A stretch of DNA of 64,000 nt, taken from Allobosea caraganae (GTDB lineage: Bacteria; Pseudomonadota; Alphaproteobacteria; Rhizobiales; Beijerinckiaceae). The stretch spans positions 1 to 64,000 of the forward strand of contig NZ_QQTO01000019.1 in NCBI RefSeq assembly GCF_003351345.1, in the 5' to 3' direction. Positions 54,001-64,000 of this stretch are shown piece after piece; positions within the stretch are counted from its first letter, which is position 1, and every line of letters starts with the position of its first letter. The translations under genes and the position numbers were made by a program. The notes under the pieces were generated by a model that ran no database searches, was not told where the DNA came from, and worked only from the letters and a program-made list of their open reading frames with translations.

Positions 54001-56329
54001 TGAAGCCTAGAGCGGCTGATGCGTTGCTCACAGAGCCGCCACTGGCAATGTTCAGCGTGCCAGCGCCGGACTGGCCGACCCTGAGATCGGCACTGTTGAT
54101 CCAGGCAGAGCCCGCGCCGCTGATGGTCGCGGTGCCGCTGGAACCTGCATTGACGCCGATGACGCTCTGACCGGAGCTGACAGAGCCACCATTCGTGACG
54201 GCCAGAGCACCCGTGCCGCTATAGCCGACGGCCAAAGCCGCGTTGGCCCAGCTCGAGCCCGCGCCATCGACCGTCGCAGAGCCGACGGCTCCCGAGCCGA
54301 GGCCGATATAGCCGACGACATCGCTGACCGCGCCGCCGTTCGAGACGACGAGAGTGGCCGCGCCGGAACCGCCGATATTGAGATTGCCGCTGTTGGTCCA
54401 TGTCGACCCGTTGCCGCTAACCGTGACCGTGCCGCGCGAGCCGGTGTTGGCCGCGATGGAGCCCAGGACGTTGCTGACCACGCCGCCATTCGTGATGTTC
54501 AGCGTGCCGGTGCCTGTGTCGCCGACCGTGAGGTCTACGGTGTTGGTCCAGGTCGAGCCGACTCCATCGACCGTTGCCGTGCCGGTCGAGCCCCCATTTT
54601 CTCCGATGGTGCCGGTCGAATTGGTGACCATGCCGCCGTTAGAAACCGTCAACCTTCCTATACCGGCGTTGCCGACGAAGAGGGCGCCGGCGTTTGTCCA
54701 AGTCGAGCCCACGCCGTCAACGGTCGCCGTGCCCGAGCCACCGGCAAGCCCACCGAGAGCGCCAAGGACGTTGCTGACGCTGCCGCCGTTCAGGATATTT
54801 AGCGTGCCGCTGCCCGAATCGCCGACGCCCAGATTGAAGCTATTAGTCCAGGTCGAGCCCGCACCAGTCACCGTTACCGTGCCGCTGGAACCGACGTTCG
54901 TGGCAATCGAGCCAGAGCTATTGCTGACAGTGCCACCATTCGAAACTGTCAGCGCGCCCGCGCCGTAAAGCCCAACATAGAGAAAGCCAGTATTGGTCCA
55001 CGTCGATCCTACGCCATCGACCGTTGCTGTGCCGGTCGAGCCCCCATTTGCTCCGATGGTGCCGGTCGAATTGGTGACCATGCCGCCGTTAGAAACCGTC
55101 AACCTTCCTATACCGGCGTTGCCGACGAAGAGGGCGCCGGCGTTTGTCCAAGTCGAGCCCACGCCGTCAACGGTCGCCGTGCCCGAGCCACCGGCAAGCC
55201 CACCGAGAGCGCCAAGGACGTTGCTGACGCTGCCGCCGTTCAGGATATTTAGCGTGCCGCTGCCCGAATCGCCGACGCCCAGATTGAAGCTATTAGTCCA
55301 GGTCGAGCCCGCACCAGTCACCGTTACCGTGCCGCTGGAACCGACGTTCGTGGCAATCGAGCCAGAGCTATTGCTGACAGTGCCACCATTCGAAACTGTC
55401 AGCGCGCCCGCGCCGTAAAGCCCAACATAGAGAAAGCCAGTATTGGTCCACGTCGATCCTGCGCCATCGACCGTTGCTGTGCCGATGCCTCCCACCGCAT
55501 TGCCAACAATGCCTGTGACGTTCGTGGCGACGCCGCCATCCGAAACGATCAGCGTGCCCGTGCCGGCATCGCCGACCGTAAGGCTGACGCTGTTGATCAG
55601 GGTCGAGCCGGCGCCGTCGATGGTCGCTGTACCCTCTGAGCCTGCCATGAGACCGATGAAGGTGCCGCCTGCCTGCGCCGAGCCGCCGCTGGAAACCGTC
55701 AGCGTGCCCGAGCCTTCCTGTCCGGCCACGATACCGGAGGTGTTCTGCCAGACCGAGTTGGCACCATTGATCACAACAGTCCCGGTCGAGCCCGCAGAAT
55801 ACGCCACGTAGCCCATGATATCGGTGACCTTGCTGCCTCCCTCTATCTTCAGCCGGCCCGTGCCGTCGTAGCCGACATAGAGCGAAGAGCTGTTGATCCA
55901 GTTCGCAGCCGCGACCAACTCCACCAAGCCATTGGAGCCAGACTGATAACCGATATAGCCAAGATAATTGCTCAGCGTGGCGCCGGTAGTGATGCCCAGT
56001 CCGCCCAGGCCGCCGGGGGCGACACCCACCGTCACGTTGTTTGCGACTGCGTTCACCGCGCCGTTGATATTTGCGTAATTCAGAGCTGGGACGATGTCCG
56101 CATTGTCGCTCAATGTCGGAACCGCGCCTGTGCTCCAGTTTCCGGCGGTGAACCAGTCGGCGGTGGTGCCCGTCCATTCCGCCGCCAGGGCCGTGCCCGG
56201 CACGGGCAATGAACCCGACAGCACCAGCGCGAGGACGGAGGCGGAGGTCAGCAGGCGGCGAATCCCGTTCGAACGCGGCTCAAAGGCCATGGCAATGGCC
56301 TTGCGACCTTCGTTCTCTTGCGTAGCCAT
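51065..56329 (-). CDS. Large autotransporter with tandem passenger repeats (type Va)
   Basis: 1754 residues from ATG 56329 (GAGGGAA seven bases upstream). The signal peptide ends VPGTALAAEW after a basic stretch. Passenger part one (~50-930) is ~18 repeats of about 49 residues (GSTWTN...L.VG..G.G.L..SNGG.VSN..G..G...GS.GT.TV.GAGS), including an almost exact 150-residue duplication. Part two (~930-1160) has 68-residue PATR-type repeats (TNSYTGGTTIAGGTLQIGNG). Residues ~1480-1754 are the beta-barrel (FAVWGRGFGSWGSVKGDGN ... LRGNLNVRF). It is very poor in cysteine and is a likely adhesin. Confidence 0.9.
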   Translation of the reverse strand: MATQENEGRKAIAMAFEPRSNGIRRLLTSASVLALVLSGSLPVPGTALAAEWTGTTADWFTAGNWSTGAVPTLSDNADIVPALNYANINGAVNAVANNVTVGVAPGGLGGLGITTGATLSNYLGYIGYQSGSNGLVELVAAANWINSSSLYVGYDGTGRLKIEGGSKVTDIMGYVAYSAGSTGTVVINGANSVWQNTSGIVAGQEGSGTLTVSSGGSAQAGGTFIGLMAGSEGTATIDGAGSTLINSVSLTVGDAGTGTLIVSDGGVATNVTGIVGNAVGGIGTATVDGAGSTWTNTGFLYVGLYGAGALTVSNGGTVSNSSGSIATNVGSSGTVTVTGAGSTWTNSFNLGVGDSGSGTLNILNGGSVSNVLGALGGLAGGSGTATVDGVGSTWTNAGALFVGNAGIGRLTVSNGGMVTNSTGTIGANGGSTGTATVDGVGSTWTNTGFLYVGLYGAGALTVSNGGTVSNSSGSIATNVGSSGTVTVTGAGSTWTNSFNLGVGDSGSGTLNILNGGSVSNVLGALGGLAGGSGTATVDGVGSTWTNAGALFVGNAGIGRLTVSNGGMVTNSTGTIGENGGSTGTATVDGVGSTWTNTVDLTVGDTGTGTLNITNGGVVSNVLGSIAANTGSRGTVTVSGNGSTWTNSGNLNIGGSGAATLVVSNGGAVSDVVGYIGLGSGAVGSATVDGAGSSWANAALAVGYSGTGALAVTNGGSVSSGQSVIGVNAGSSGTATISGAGSAWINSADLRVGQSGAGTLNIASGGSVSNASAALGFNVGSSGTVTVDGAGSNWTSSILYVGYGGVGALTISNGGVAADAAGLVGFQVGSSGAVTVSGAGSLWSNAANLVVGDLGTGALTIANGGAVSAGGFVMLAAQAGSAGTLNIGGAAGSSAEAPGTLNAASVQFGAGTDSVNFNHTSASYVFASVINGVGSVNQIAGTTILTAADSYTGSTTITGGTLQLGNGGTTGSILGDVANSGTLAFSRSDVVTFGGGVSGSGRLSQLGSGTTILTATNSYTGGTTIAGGTLQIGNGGTVGTIQGNVANSGTLAFDRSDIVGFTGAISGSGRLSQLGSGTLVLTGANSYAGGTTIAGGTLQIGDGGATGSILGDVANSGTLAFNRSGVVTLGGVVSGSGRLIQQGSGTTVLTGANSYTGGTTIDTGVLIGSATSFGSGKIVDNATLVIDQAMDAAFGNVIEGAGSFTKRGVGSLDVTGVSALSGPTTVEAGRLAVNGSLANSVVTISGGGILGGNGTVGGILANAGGIVAPGNSIGTLNVAGNITQAAGSTYQVELTSTGQSDRINATGTATIANGAALSVIKIDAAPYVIGTRYTVLQANGGVTGSYSLANNGAFSAFLGLVGSYDATHAYLDVTRTKSFASVGHTRNQIVTGMASEALGSGNALYDAVLSIPTEAQARAAFDQLSGEVHASAKGVMIEDSRFLREATIDRLRSAFDGVGVVSAPVTTYVDGKPVLAPATTDRFAVWGRGFGSWGSVKGDGNAATIKRDLGGFFIGADGLVAESWRIGMTGGYSRSSFKVDGRTASGSSDNYHVGLYGGTNWGNLAFRSGLAYTRHDVSTSRTIAFSGFGDALRGDYSAGTAQAFGELGYRIKAGQSAFEPFANLAYVNLDTDGFTEKGGVAALTSQGSNTGVTFSTLGLRASTDIALGNGVAVTARGMIGWRHAYGETTPASAMTFSGGSSFSIAGVPIARDTAVVDVGLDLNITPDATLGLSYGGQFGSGLTDQTLRGNLNVRF
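52866..53477 (-). repeat. Three tandem ~204-bp units in the autotransporter (PATR repeats)
   Basis: Near-identical segments start at about 52866, 53070 and 53274, with a fourth partial one at 53478, each encoding 68 residues around GSGRLSQLGSGT and SYTGGTTIAGGTLQIG. The spacing keeps frame, so these are coding repeats, not a CRISPR array. Confidence 0.8.
54582..55481 (-). repeat. Near-exact 450-bp tandem duplication in the autotransporter
   Basis: Two copies, about 54582-55031 and 55032-55481, are almost identical (one visible difference is TTTTCTCC against TTTGCTCC near 54600/55050). Each encodes 150 residues, i.e. three passenger repeats. The level of identity far exceeds that between other repeats in the gene, so the duplication is recent. 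Confidence 0.85.
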
Positions 56330-56722
56330 TCAAAATTCCCTCGACTCGACAGTCGCTTAGCGTGCTGTTTGGGCAGCTATCGCATCAGACCGGAACGGCG
56401 TCTTGGGCTGGGCGGGACCCTGAATTGTCCTGCACGAGAGTGGATCTGTTTTTAGGAGCGCGTTGCGCGGCGGGCACACGCGAATGGCTTCACTATCGGG
56501 AATCGGATTAACTCACGATATTCTCCTGAGTTGCGGACGGCAGATGGAGCGCTTCGGCGTTTGGATGTCCCCGCTGGGCTCAATCGGGCAATGAGGGATC
56601 TATCGGCTTGCCCGGACAGGTTTGCAAAGCCGGCTGAATTGCCCGAATGCGGACGCGCTCGACGTCGGCTAAGGGCCAACAGCTGTGGGATGCTACGGGG
56701 CCGCACGCTCTCAACGCTAACG
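56330..56722. other. Upstream region of the second autotransporter
   Basis: 393 bp between the autotransporter start and the stop of the phosphatase-like gene, both on the minus strand. The first ~125 bp is the element shared with 49499-49620. The remainder has no supported gene. Confidence 0.4.
56335..56455 (-). repeat. Autotransporter-upstream element, copy at 56.4 kb
   Basis: Counterpart of 49499-49620; on the minus strand it covers the presumed promoter and leader immediately before the autotransporter ribosome site. Conserved blocks: AGCTATCGCATC at 56375 and GAATTGTCC at 56422. Confidence 0.6.
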
Positions 56723-58189
56723 TTAGGCGATACGCCCGCCACCTAACAGGATGCGCGAACGGCCGCGATCCACGCTCGTCAGGCGCTGACGGAAGCGGCC
56801 GATTCCGACCTCGTGCACGACGGGGCCACGCCTCTCCGATGACGCTTCCAGCAGCGAGCGGTCGCTCATCGTCGCGGCGGGCGGCAGGCCGAACGCGGCG
56901 AGCACCGTTGACGCGATATCGATGATGCCGCAGGCGCGATGATCGCTGACGCCGCCGGTGAAGTGCGGGCCAGCTCCGATCAGGACGGTGTTGAGCTCGT
57001 GCGTGCTGAGCCCGCCATGCATGCTACCTCCTGCGGGGAGGTAGTCGGGCGTGATGAAGCTGATGCCCGGATTTCCCCAGACATCCTTGTCGTCGAACGA
57101 GCGCAGCACATAGACGAGATCCGGCGCGCGGGCGTGGTTCAAACCGACCAGCGAGAGCGAGAAGGTGCCGGGCACGTCACCCTCGATACCATTTCCGCCC
57201 GGCGAGAACAGCATGCCGAGGAAGTCCTGCTCCATCAACCAACGGGCAATCTCGTCGCGGCGGGCAATGCCGCCCTCGGTGATGCGAATCTCGCCCGTAT
57301 TGCCGCGCGTCACCGAGATTTGCGTCCCGGTGAAGATCGGCTCCTCGGGGCGACAGCTTTCATGCCCCACCGTGCGTAGCAGGTCGTGTAGCGGGACAGT
57401 ATCGGTCGTGGTGATATGGCCATGGTCGGAGGCCACGATGATCGTATAGCGTTCGTCGTCCGATTGTTCCTCGATCCAGCCAAGGACCCGTCCGAAGGCC
57501 TCATCCACGGCCTTCAGCACGCTTAGCGTCTCGTCGGATCCCAGGAAACGATAATGGGACGAGGTGTCGGGCTCGTTGAACCAGAGCAGCGCCACGTCGG
57601 GCTTTATGCGTTCCAGGACATGTTCACGGAAGACGCGTTCGGCATAGTCGATCTCGGCGAAGCGCGGCAAATCCCGCTCCGGCAATGGGCCAAAACGGGC
57701 AATAGCCTCGTCGACCGCTTCGGGCGTTACGCTCGCGTCTCGGCCGTGAATCGAGAAGGTCCAGTGTCCGTTGCGTGCCGCCTGCGGATTCATCATGAAG
57801 GTCGCGGCCGGCGAGGCCGTATGGACCACGGCCAGTTTTCGGCCATGCCGCGCCAGCACGTCGGCAAAAGTCTCCGCATCGACCAGGGGCCGGCCAGAAC
57901 GCTCTTCCACCCGTGCGATCTCGGTGAGGCTGCGGAACTCGAGAACCTTGTTCCCGACTTCCGGAATGCCGAAATAATTGCCGATGACGCCATGGATGCT
58001 CGGTGGCGCCCCGGTTGCGATCGAGGCCGAGGCCGGACGGGTCTCCGAGGGGAAGATGCTGCGCGCCTCGCGGAACCAGGTGCCGCTTTCGGCGAAACGG
58101 ACGAGATTGGGCGTCCGCTCCCGAGTGACGAACTCGGGCCGGAGGCCGTCGAAGACGCAGATGACGACGTGATCGGTGGATCTGGTCAT
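56723..58189 (-). CDS. Alkaline-phosphatase-superfamily phosphodiesterase/pyrophosphatase
   Basis: 488 residues from ATG 58189. Upstream codons in this frame overlap the solute-binding protein gene and are not coding. Metal and nucleophile motifs of the type I phosphodiesterase family are present: CVFDGLRPEF (Asp), FPSETRPASASIATG (nucleophile region) with HGVIGNYFG, NEPDTSSHYRF (Asp/His), VASDHGH (Asp/His) and a late histidine in GLSTHELNTVL. No signal peptide, so probably cytoplasmic. It follows the solute-binding protein by 74 bp and may act on the imported ligand, e.g. a phospho- or sulfo-ester. Confidence 0.83.
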   Translation of the reverse strand: MTRSTDHVVICVFDGLRPEFVTRERTPNLVRFAESGTWFREARSIFPSETRPASASIATGAPPSIHGVIGNYFGIPEVGNKVLEFRSLTEIARVEERSGRPLVDAETFADVLARHGRKLAVVHTASPAATFMMNPQAARNGHWTFSIHGRDASVTPEAVDEAIARFGPLPERDLPRFAEIDYAERVFREHVLERIKPDVALLWFNEPDTSSHYRFLGSDETLSVLKAVDEAFGRVLGWIEEQSDDERYTIIVASDHGHITTTDTVPLHDLLRTVGHESCRPEEPIFTGTQISVTRGNTGEIRITEGGIARRDEIARWLMEQDFLGMLFSPGGNGIEGDVPGTFSLSLVGLNHARAPDLVYVLRSFDDKDVWGNPGISFITPDYLPAGGSMHGGLSTHELNTVLIGAGPHFTGGVSDHRACGIIDIASTVLAAFGLPPAATMSDRSLLEASSERRGPVVHEVGIGRFRQRLTSVDRGRSRILLGGGRIA

Positions 58190-58263
58190 GGAGTGCCTGC
58201 CGTTATGGCGTGGATTTGTCCCGCACGGCGCGGGTAGACCGCGCCGTGCCGGATTGCCGTTAC

Positions 58264-59829
58264 TCAGCCCTTGGCGAAGGCCGCGTTGAAGGGACCGAAG
58301 TTGAGATCGAGCGTCAGGCCCGGCATCCAGGGCACGTCCTTGCGCTTGCCGTAGAACTGGCCGGAAGCGTGCAGGAGCACCACGGCCGGATCCTCGATAT
58401 GAATGATGTCGAGCATCCGCCTGATGATCTTGCGGCGCTCGGCGGGCTCGATCGTATCGCGCAGCTTGGCGCCGAGGGCGAAATGCTCCGCGTTGCTCCA
58501 TGTACCGAGCTGAGGGAACGTGCCTTTCGGCCCGAGCTCGCGCCAGGCATGACCGAGATAATCGGGGAAGACCGCGGTCGAGGAGATGTCGTAGATGGCG
58601 TGGACCGGCTTGCTCCAGACCTGCGTGAAGTTCTCCAGCATCTCGATCTTCACGTTGAGGCCGACCGCCTTCCACATCTCCAGCATGATCTGCGCGCCTG
58701 AGACCTGGTTCGTGTAGTAGTTGTTGAGCAGGCGGTAGACGATCTCCTCGCCCTTGTAGCCGCTGGCCTTGATCAGCTTGCGGGCCAGTTCCGGATCGTA
58801 GCCGGGAGCCTCGAAATCGGCGACATAGCCTTCGCCGAAGCTCGGCAACTGGAAACCGTTCACCAATGGGACGCGGTTCTGCCAGAGCGCCTCGACAAGC
58901 AGCTTGCGGTCGATGGCAAGGCTGAGCGCCCGACGCAGGCCCGGGTCCTTGAGAATGGGCGTGGTCTGGTCGATCGCCAGACAGCGGATGTTCTGAACCG
59001 CGCCGCCGACGACCTCGAGGTTGCTGCGGCCCTGGATGTCGGGGAACTGGTCCGGCGCCACGTCGGTGACGATGTCGTATTGATCCGTGATCAGGCCGTT
59101 CACGCGCGAGGCGAGCTCTGGGATGATCTTGTATTCGATGCCTGGGAACGGCGGCTTGCCGCCCCAGTAGCCGTCATGGGCGGCGAGGACGACGTTGATG
59201 TCGAGCTTCTGGCTGACGAGCTTGTAGGGGCCTGTGCCGACCGGGGCGGCGATCCACTTGTCCCAGGAACCGGCGGCATCGAAGGCGCGCTTGCTGACGA
59301 TCTCGGCGCCCCAGGCAGTGAGGCGCTGCTCCAACTGCGTGTCGATGCCGTTGACATGAACGATCACGGTGTGGCTGTCGACGACCTCGATGCGATCAAG
59401 CGTTTCGAGGGTCTGGATCGCAATGGAGCGTCCCGACCTGCCTGGGCCAAGCACATGGTCCAGGCCAAGCGAGAAGGCGACGTCATCGGCCGTGAACGGG
59501 CTGCCGTCGTGGAAGGTCACGCCCTTGCGCAGATAGAAGCGGACGGCGCGATCGCTCACGCGTTCCCAACGCTCGGCGAGCGCTGGGCGCAGCGCCATGT
59601 TCTTCGCATGATCGAGTGCGACCAGCGTATCGAAGATCTGCGGCATGATGCGCCGTGCGCCGGTGTGATTGGAAATGACCGGCTCCAACGCGGGCGGGAA
59701 GCCCGACATGGCGACGATGAGCTTCTTGCGCTCCTGTGCCACTGCTTGGAAAGGCCCGGCTGCGGCTAGCAAGGCTCCGGAAGGGCGAAGCGCCGTAGAT
59801 TGTTGTATCTTTCTAACGCCTAGAATCAC
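58264..59829 (-). CDS. ABC transporter solute-binding protein, dipeptide/nickel type (SBP_bac_5)
   Basis: 521 residues. The N-terminal export signal (SGALLAAAGPFQAVAQ) is preceded by a basic stretch. Family segments: MPQIFDTLVALD, ALAERWERVSDRAVRFYLRK, GVTFHDGSPFTADDVAFSL, APVGTGPYKLV and ALSLAIDRKLLVEALWQNRV. It delivers an oligopeptide-like or other amphipathic ligand to an ABC importer. No permease or ATPase gene is in the window beside it, so it is an orphan or shares another transporter. Divergent from a LysR regulator. Confidence 0.88.
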   Translation of the reverse strand: MILGVRKIQQSTALRPSGALLAAAGPFQAVAQERKKLIVAMSGFPPALEPVISNHTGARRIMPQIFDTLVALDHAKNMALRPALAERWERVSDRAVRFYLRKGVTFHDGSPFTADDVAFSLGLDHVLGPGRSGRSIAIQTLETLDRIEVVDSHTVIVHVNGIDTQLEQRLTAWGAEIVSKRAFDAAGSWDKWIAAPVGTGPYKLVSQKLDINVVLAAHDGYWGGKPPFPGIEYKIIPELASRVNGLITDQYDIVTDVAPDQFPDIQGRSNLEVVGGAVQNIRCLAIDQTTPILKDPGLRRALSLAIDRKLLVEALWQNRVPLVNGFQLPSFGEGYVADFEAPGYDPELARKLIKASGYKGEEIVYRLLNNYYTNQVSGAQIMLEMWKAVGLNVKIEMLENFTQVWSKPVHAIYDISSTAVFPDYLGHAWRELGPKGTFPQLGTWSNAEHFALGAKLRDTIEPAERRKIIRRMLDIIHIEDPAVVLLHASGQFYGKRKDVPWMPGLTLDLNFGPFNAAFAKG

Positions 59830-60534
59830 CGGTGGGCAGGCCGTCGCAATATGCGGCGGCCCTTCTGTATTGGCGCCCGGGCTGGCTCATTTCATATTTA
59901 TTGCGCGCCGGCCCAAAGAATTTCAGGGTTGATGCGCTGAGCTCTCAAGGCATATTGCGCGGGCGAGCCGTTTTGCCCGTAGAATGGCCATTTCGCAATT
60001 TCAGTGGTTCCTGCACAATCCATTTCTTGAATCGTGAAGAAACCTCGGAAACTGCGCGCAAAATCGGCTCCGGGATTTTAGTTTCGAATCAAGCGCTTGA
60101 GCGTATTTCTCTGAAATCGGCGTGCTGAAGCAGCTTCGCGCGCGTCGGCTGGAAGGGCTCGACTCAAACACATCGACCAGTTTAGGGCAATACGCCACGA
60201 TAGAGGCCCCCTCTAAAGAGGCTGATCTGTTGTCCGATGTGCTCATTTGGCCTGTTGTGGCCCTTGGGAGCGTCTGCTTTCAAGTATTTCTGCTGCATCC
60301 ACCGGGATCAGGCCAGATGAATACTGTCTTCAGGCTCCGTCGTCAGCGTTTACCCTCGCTCGATGCATTTTATCCGAATCCGCTCTCATACGGCACCGGC
60401 CATCGAGATGCCGGCCTGGATTGGATTGATGAGCCGCTTTGCGCTTGATATTGCACTGAACTGCAAGCTTGTATCGAGTAACAGCGATCCGGCATGTCGC
60501 GATCGGACTGTGTTCGAACGAGCTGGTCTTTCGC
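59830..60534. other. Divergent intergenic region, lower G+C
   Basis: 705 bp between the solute-binding protein and LysR genes. Frames up to ~108 codons have no ribosome site or similarity. It must contain both promoters. AT-richer patches (around 59885-59910 and 60080-60115) stand out against the local base composition. No hairpin or repeat is convincing. Confidence 0.4.
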
Positions 60535-61470
60535 ATGCAGCTACGTCACCTGCGCTACTTCGTGAGCATCGTCGAGGCGGGCAGCTTCTCGCGCGCGGCC
60601 ACGACGATCCATGTCGCGCAGCCTGCCCTCAGCCAGCAGATCGCGGAGTTGGAGGAAAAGCTCGGGCTGAGCCTGCTGCAGCGCAGCGCTCGTGGCGTTC
60701 GCCCCACCGCTGCGGGCGAGGTCCTCTATCGCGAGGCTTCGTCGATCCTGCGGCAGATGGCGCAGCTTCCCGGCATCGTGCGCTCGAGCAGCGGCGAAGC
60801 GGTGGGAACGGTCGGGCTCGGCATGTCGTCGACGCTGGCCGCGAGCCTCGCGGGCCGCATCGTCGATACCTGCCGAGCCAATCTGCCGAGGGTGACCCTC
60901 AAGCTCGCGGTCGCCGACAGCGAGACGATCCGCGCCCGCGTGGAGTCTCATTCCCTCGACATGGCGCTCGTCTTCGAGGACGAGATGGTGCCGGCCTTTG
61001 CGCGCAAGCTCCTCTTCCGGCAGAGGCTCTACCTCGTCCCCAGCCAGACGACGAACGTCCCGGGCGCCGTCATCTCGCTCGCCGAACTGGCAAGGCTTCC
61101 ACTGGTGCTGCCGGACCAGGCCAATGTCACGCGGCGCATGCTGGACCGCGTCTTCGACGCGGCGGGGCTGCGGCCGGCCATCATGGTCGAGGCGGATCAG
61201 TTCTCGGGCCTGCTATCCGCAGTCCGCACGGGCATCGGCGCCACCATCATTCCGATGGGGGCTCTCGACCAGTCCGCAGGCAGCGGCCTCGCCCAGCCGA
61301 TCCTGATCGAACCACCGCTGCACCTGACCGCCTCGATCATCTCGTCGAGTGACTATCCGCTGACGCATGCCGGCGAGGCGGTGCGCGGCGCGCTGATCCA
61401 GATCATCCATGATCATCTTCAGCAGACTCGCCCAGCGGGCACGACCTGGATCGGCGGCAGCCAGCCATAA
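60535..61470 (+). CDS. LysR-family regulator (nac/cbl-like branch)
   Basis: 311 residues from ATG 60535 (MQLRHLRYFVSIVEAGSFSR). The winged helix includes AATTIHVAQPALSQQIAELE and RSARGVRPTAAGEVLYREAS. The effector domain includes LARLPLVLPDQANVTRRMLD and AVRTGIGATIIPMGAL. It lies directly upstream of the AtuA-DUF4387 gene on the same strand and divergent from the solute-binding protein. It may control both. Its stop codon is inside the 60-bp element shared with 46895-46954. Confidence 0.88.
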   Translation: MQLRHLRYFVSIVEAGSFSRAATTIHVAQPALSQQIAELEEKLGLSLLQRSARGVRPTAAGEVLYREASSILRQMAQLPGIVRSSSGEAVGTVGLGMSSTLAASLAGRIVDTCRANLPRVTLKLAVADSETIRARVESHSLDMALVFEDEMVPAFARKLLFRQRLYLVPSQTTNVPGAVISLAELARLPLVLPDQANVTRRMLDRVFDAAGLRPAIMVEADQFSGLLSAVRTGIGATIIPMGALDQSAGSGLAQPILIEPPLHLTASIISSSDYPLTHAGEAVRGALIQIIHDHLQQTRPAGTTWIGGSQP

Positions 61471-61521
61471 GCGGCGCCGATACGCGCATATCGAAGTAAT
61501 ATTTTTCCTGAAGCCCGGTTT
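61462..61521 (+). repeat. 60-bp intergenic element, copy B
   Basis: 52 of 60 positions match 46895-46954 in reverse complement. It begins nine bases inside the LysR 3' end and lies 72 bp before the AtuA start. It contains the near-palindrome GATACGCGCATATC (61479-61492), which may be an operator half-site pair. Confidence 0.6.
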
Positions 61522-61593
61522 CGACAATTGTCCCGCCAGATTTCGCGGGGCACGGCCGGACGGCCTGCTCCTTGACCCATAAAGGAGTTCTCT

Positions 61594-64000
<2,407 letters not shown>

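Noticed and set aside
52860..55480. Regularly spaced repeats that might suggest a CRISPR array
   Set aside because: Unit lengths are 204 and 450 bp, in frame within a long coding sequence; no short repeat/spacer pattern.
56723..58675. A 650-codon version of the phosphatase-like gene starting at 58675
   Set aside because: The extra N-terminus overlaps the solute-binding protein in another frame and lacks similarity. ATG 58189 starts directly at the conserved domain.

Overview
The window is GC-rich, densely coded DNA from an alphaproteobacterium. I place it in the Hyphomicrobiales (Rhizobiales), possibly Bosea-like. This rests on the G+C, a DUF1127 protein, a GCG_CRPN-type small secreted protein, very large autotransporters, PrtD/PrtE-type secretion genes and many LysR/AraC/HxlR regulators. 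No rRNA, tRNA or CRISPR array was seen. The assignment is an inference from gene content, not a marker-gene result.

Layout. 1-3.7 kb: the tail of an autotransporter, an AEC-family permease, a secreted alpha/beta hydrolase, an intact IS5-family (IS427-like) insertion sequence sitting exactly on the hydrolase stop codon, and a DUF1127 protein. 4.1-13.0 kb: a type I secretion locus (ABC exporter, membrane fusion protein) followed by two large paralogous RTX calcium-binding proteins. 13.2-24.7 kb: an AraC regulator with an extra C-terminal domain, an acyl-CoA dehydrogenase-like flavoprotein divergent from an HxlR regulator, a dead IS3-family element, and a small catabolic or detoxification cluster (alpha/beta hydrolase, isochorismatase-like hydrolase, PNPOx-like flavoprotein) convergent with a 926-residue winged-helix/NB-ARC regulator. 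24.8-25.4 kb: a gene graveyard with IS3 and ABC-ATPase fragments.

25.5-33.6 kb: a TolB/TPR regulator, then membrane fusion protein, a double-length ABC-2-type permease with no ATPase, a second membrane fusion protein, and an MscS channel with a cyclic-nucleotide-binding domain. 34-37 kb: a Na/Pi cotransporter-like protein with a frameshifted NUDIX hydrolase, then two broken genes (TrpF-like and aldo/keto reductase) fused by a deletion. 37-46.7 kb, all on the minus strand: MarC-family protein, DHA2-type drug exporter, LTXXQ-like periplasmic protein, GCG_CRPN-type small secreted protein and a 2074-residue glycine-rich autotransporter. 47-51 kb: a metallo-beta-lactamase-fold hydrolase divergent from a LysR regulator, a low-information stretch, an AraC regulator and a globin remnant. 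51-56.3 kb: a 1754-residue autotransporter with internal tandem duplications.

56.7-64 kb: an alkaline-phosphatase-superfamily hydrolase with an orphan dipeptide-type solute-binding protein, a divergent LysR regulator, an AtuA-DUF4387 fusion protein, and the start of a TPP-dependent 2-oxoacid decarboxylase.

The main theme is the cell surface: three autotransporters and a type I system with paired RTX substrates. Two intergenic sequence pairs stand out. An ~60-bp element is shared by the upstream regions of the giant autotransporter and the AtuA gene. A longer element is shared by the upstream region of the second autotransporter and a gene-poor stretch beside the AraC gene. Several gene remnants (globin, hydrolase tail, AKR/TrpF fusion, IS3) show active gene loss in the spaces between intact operons.
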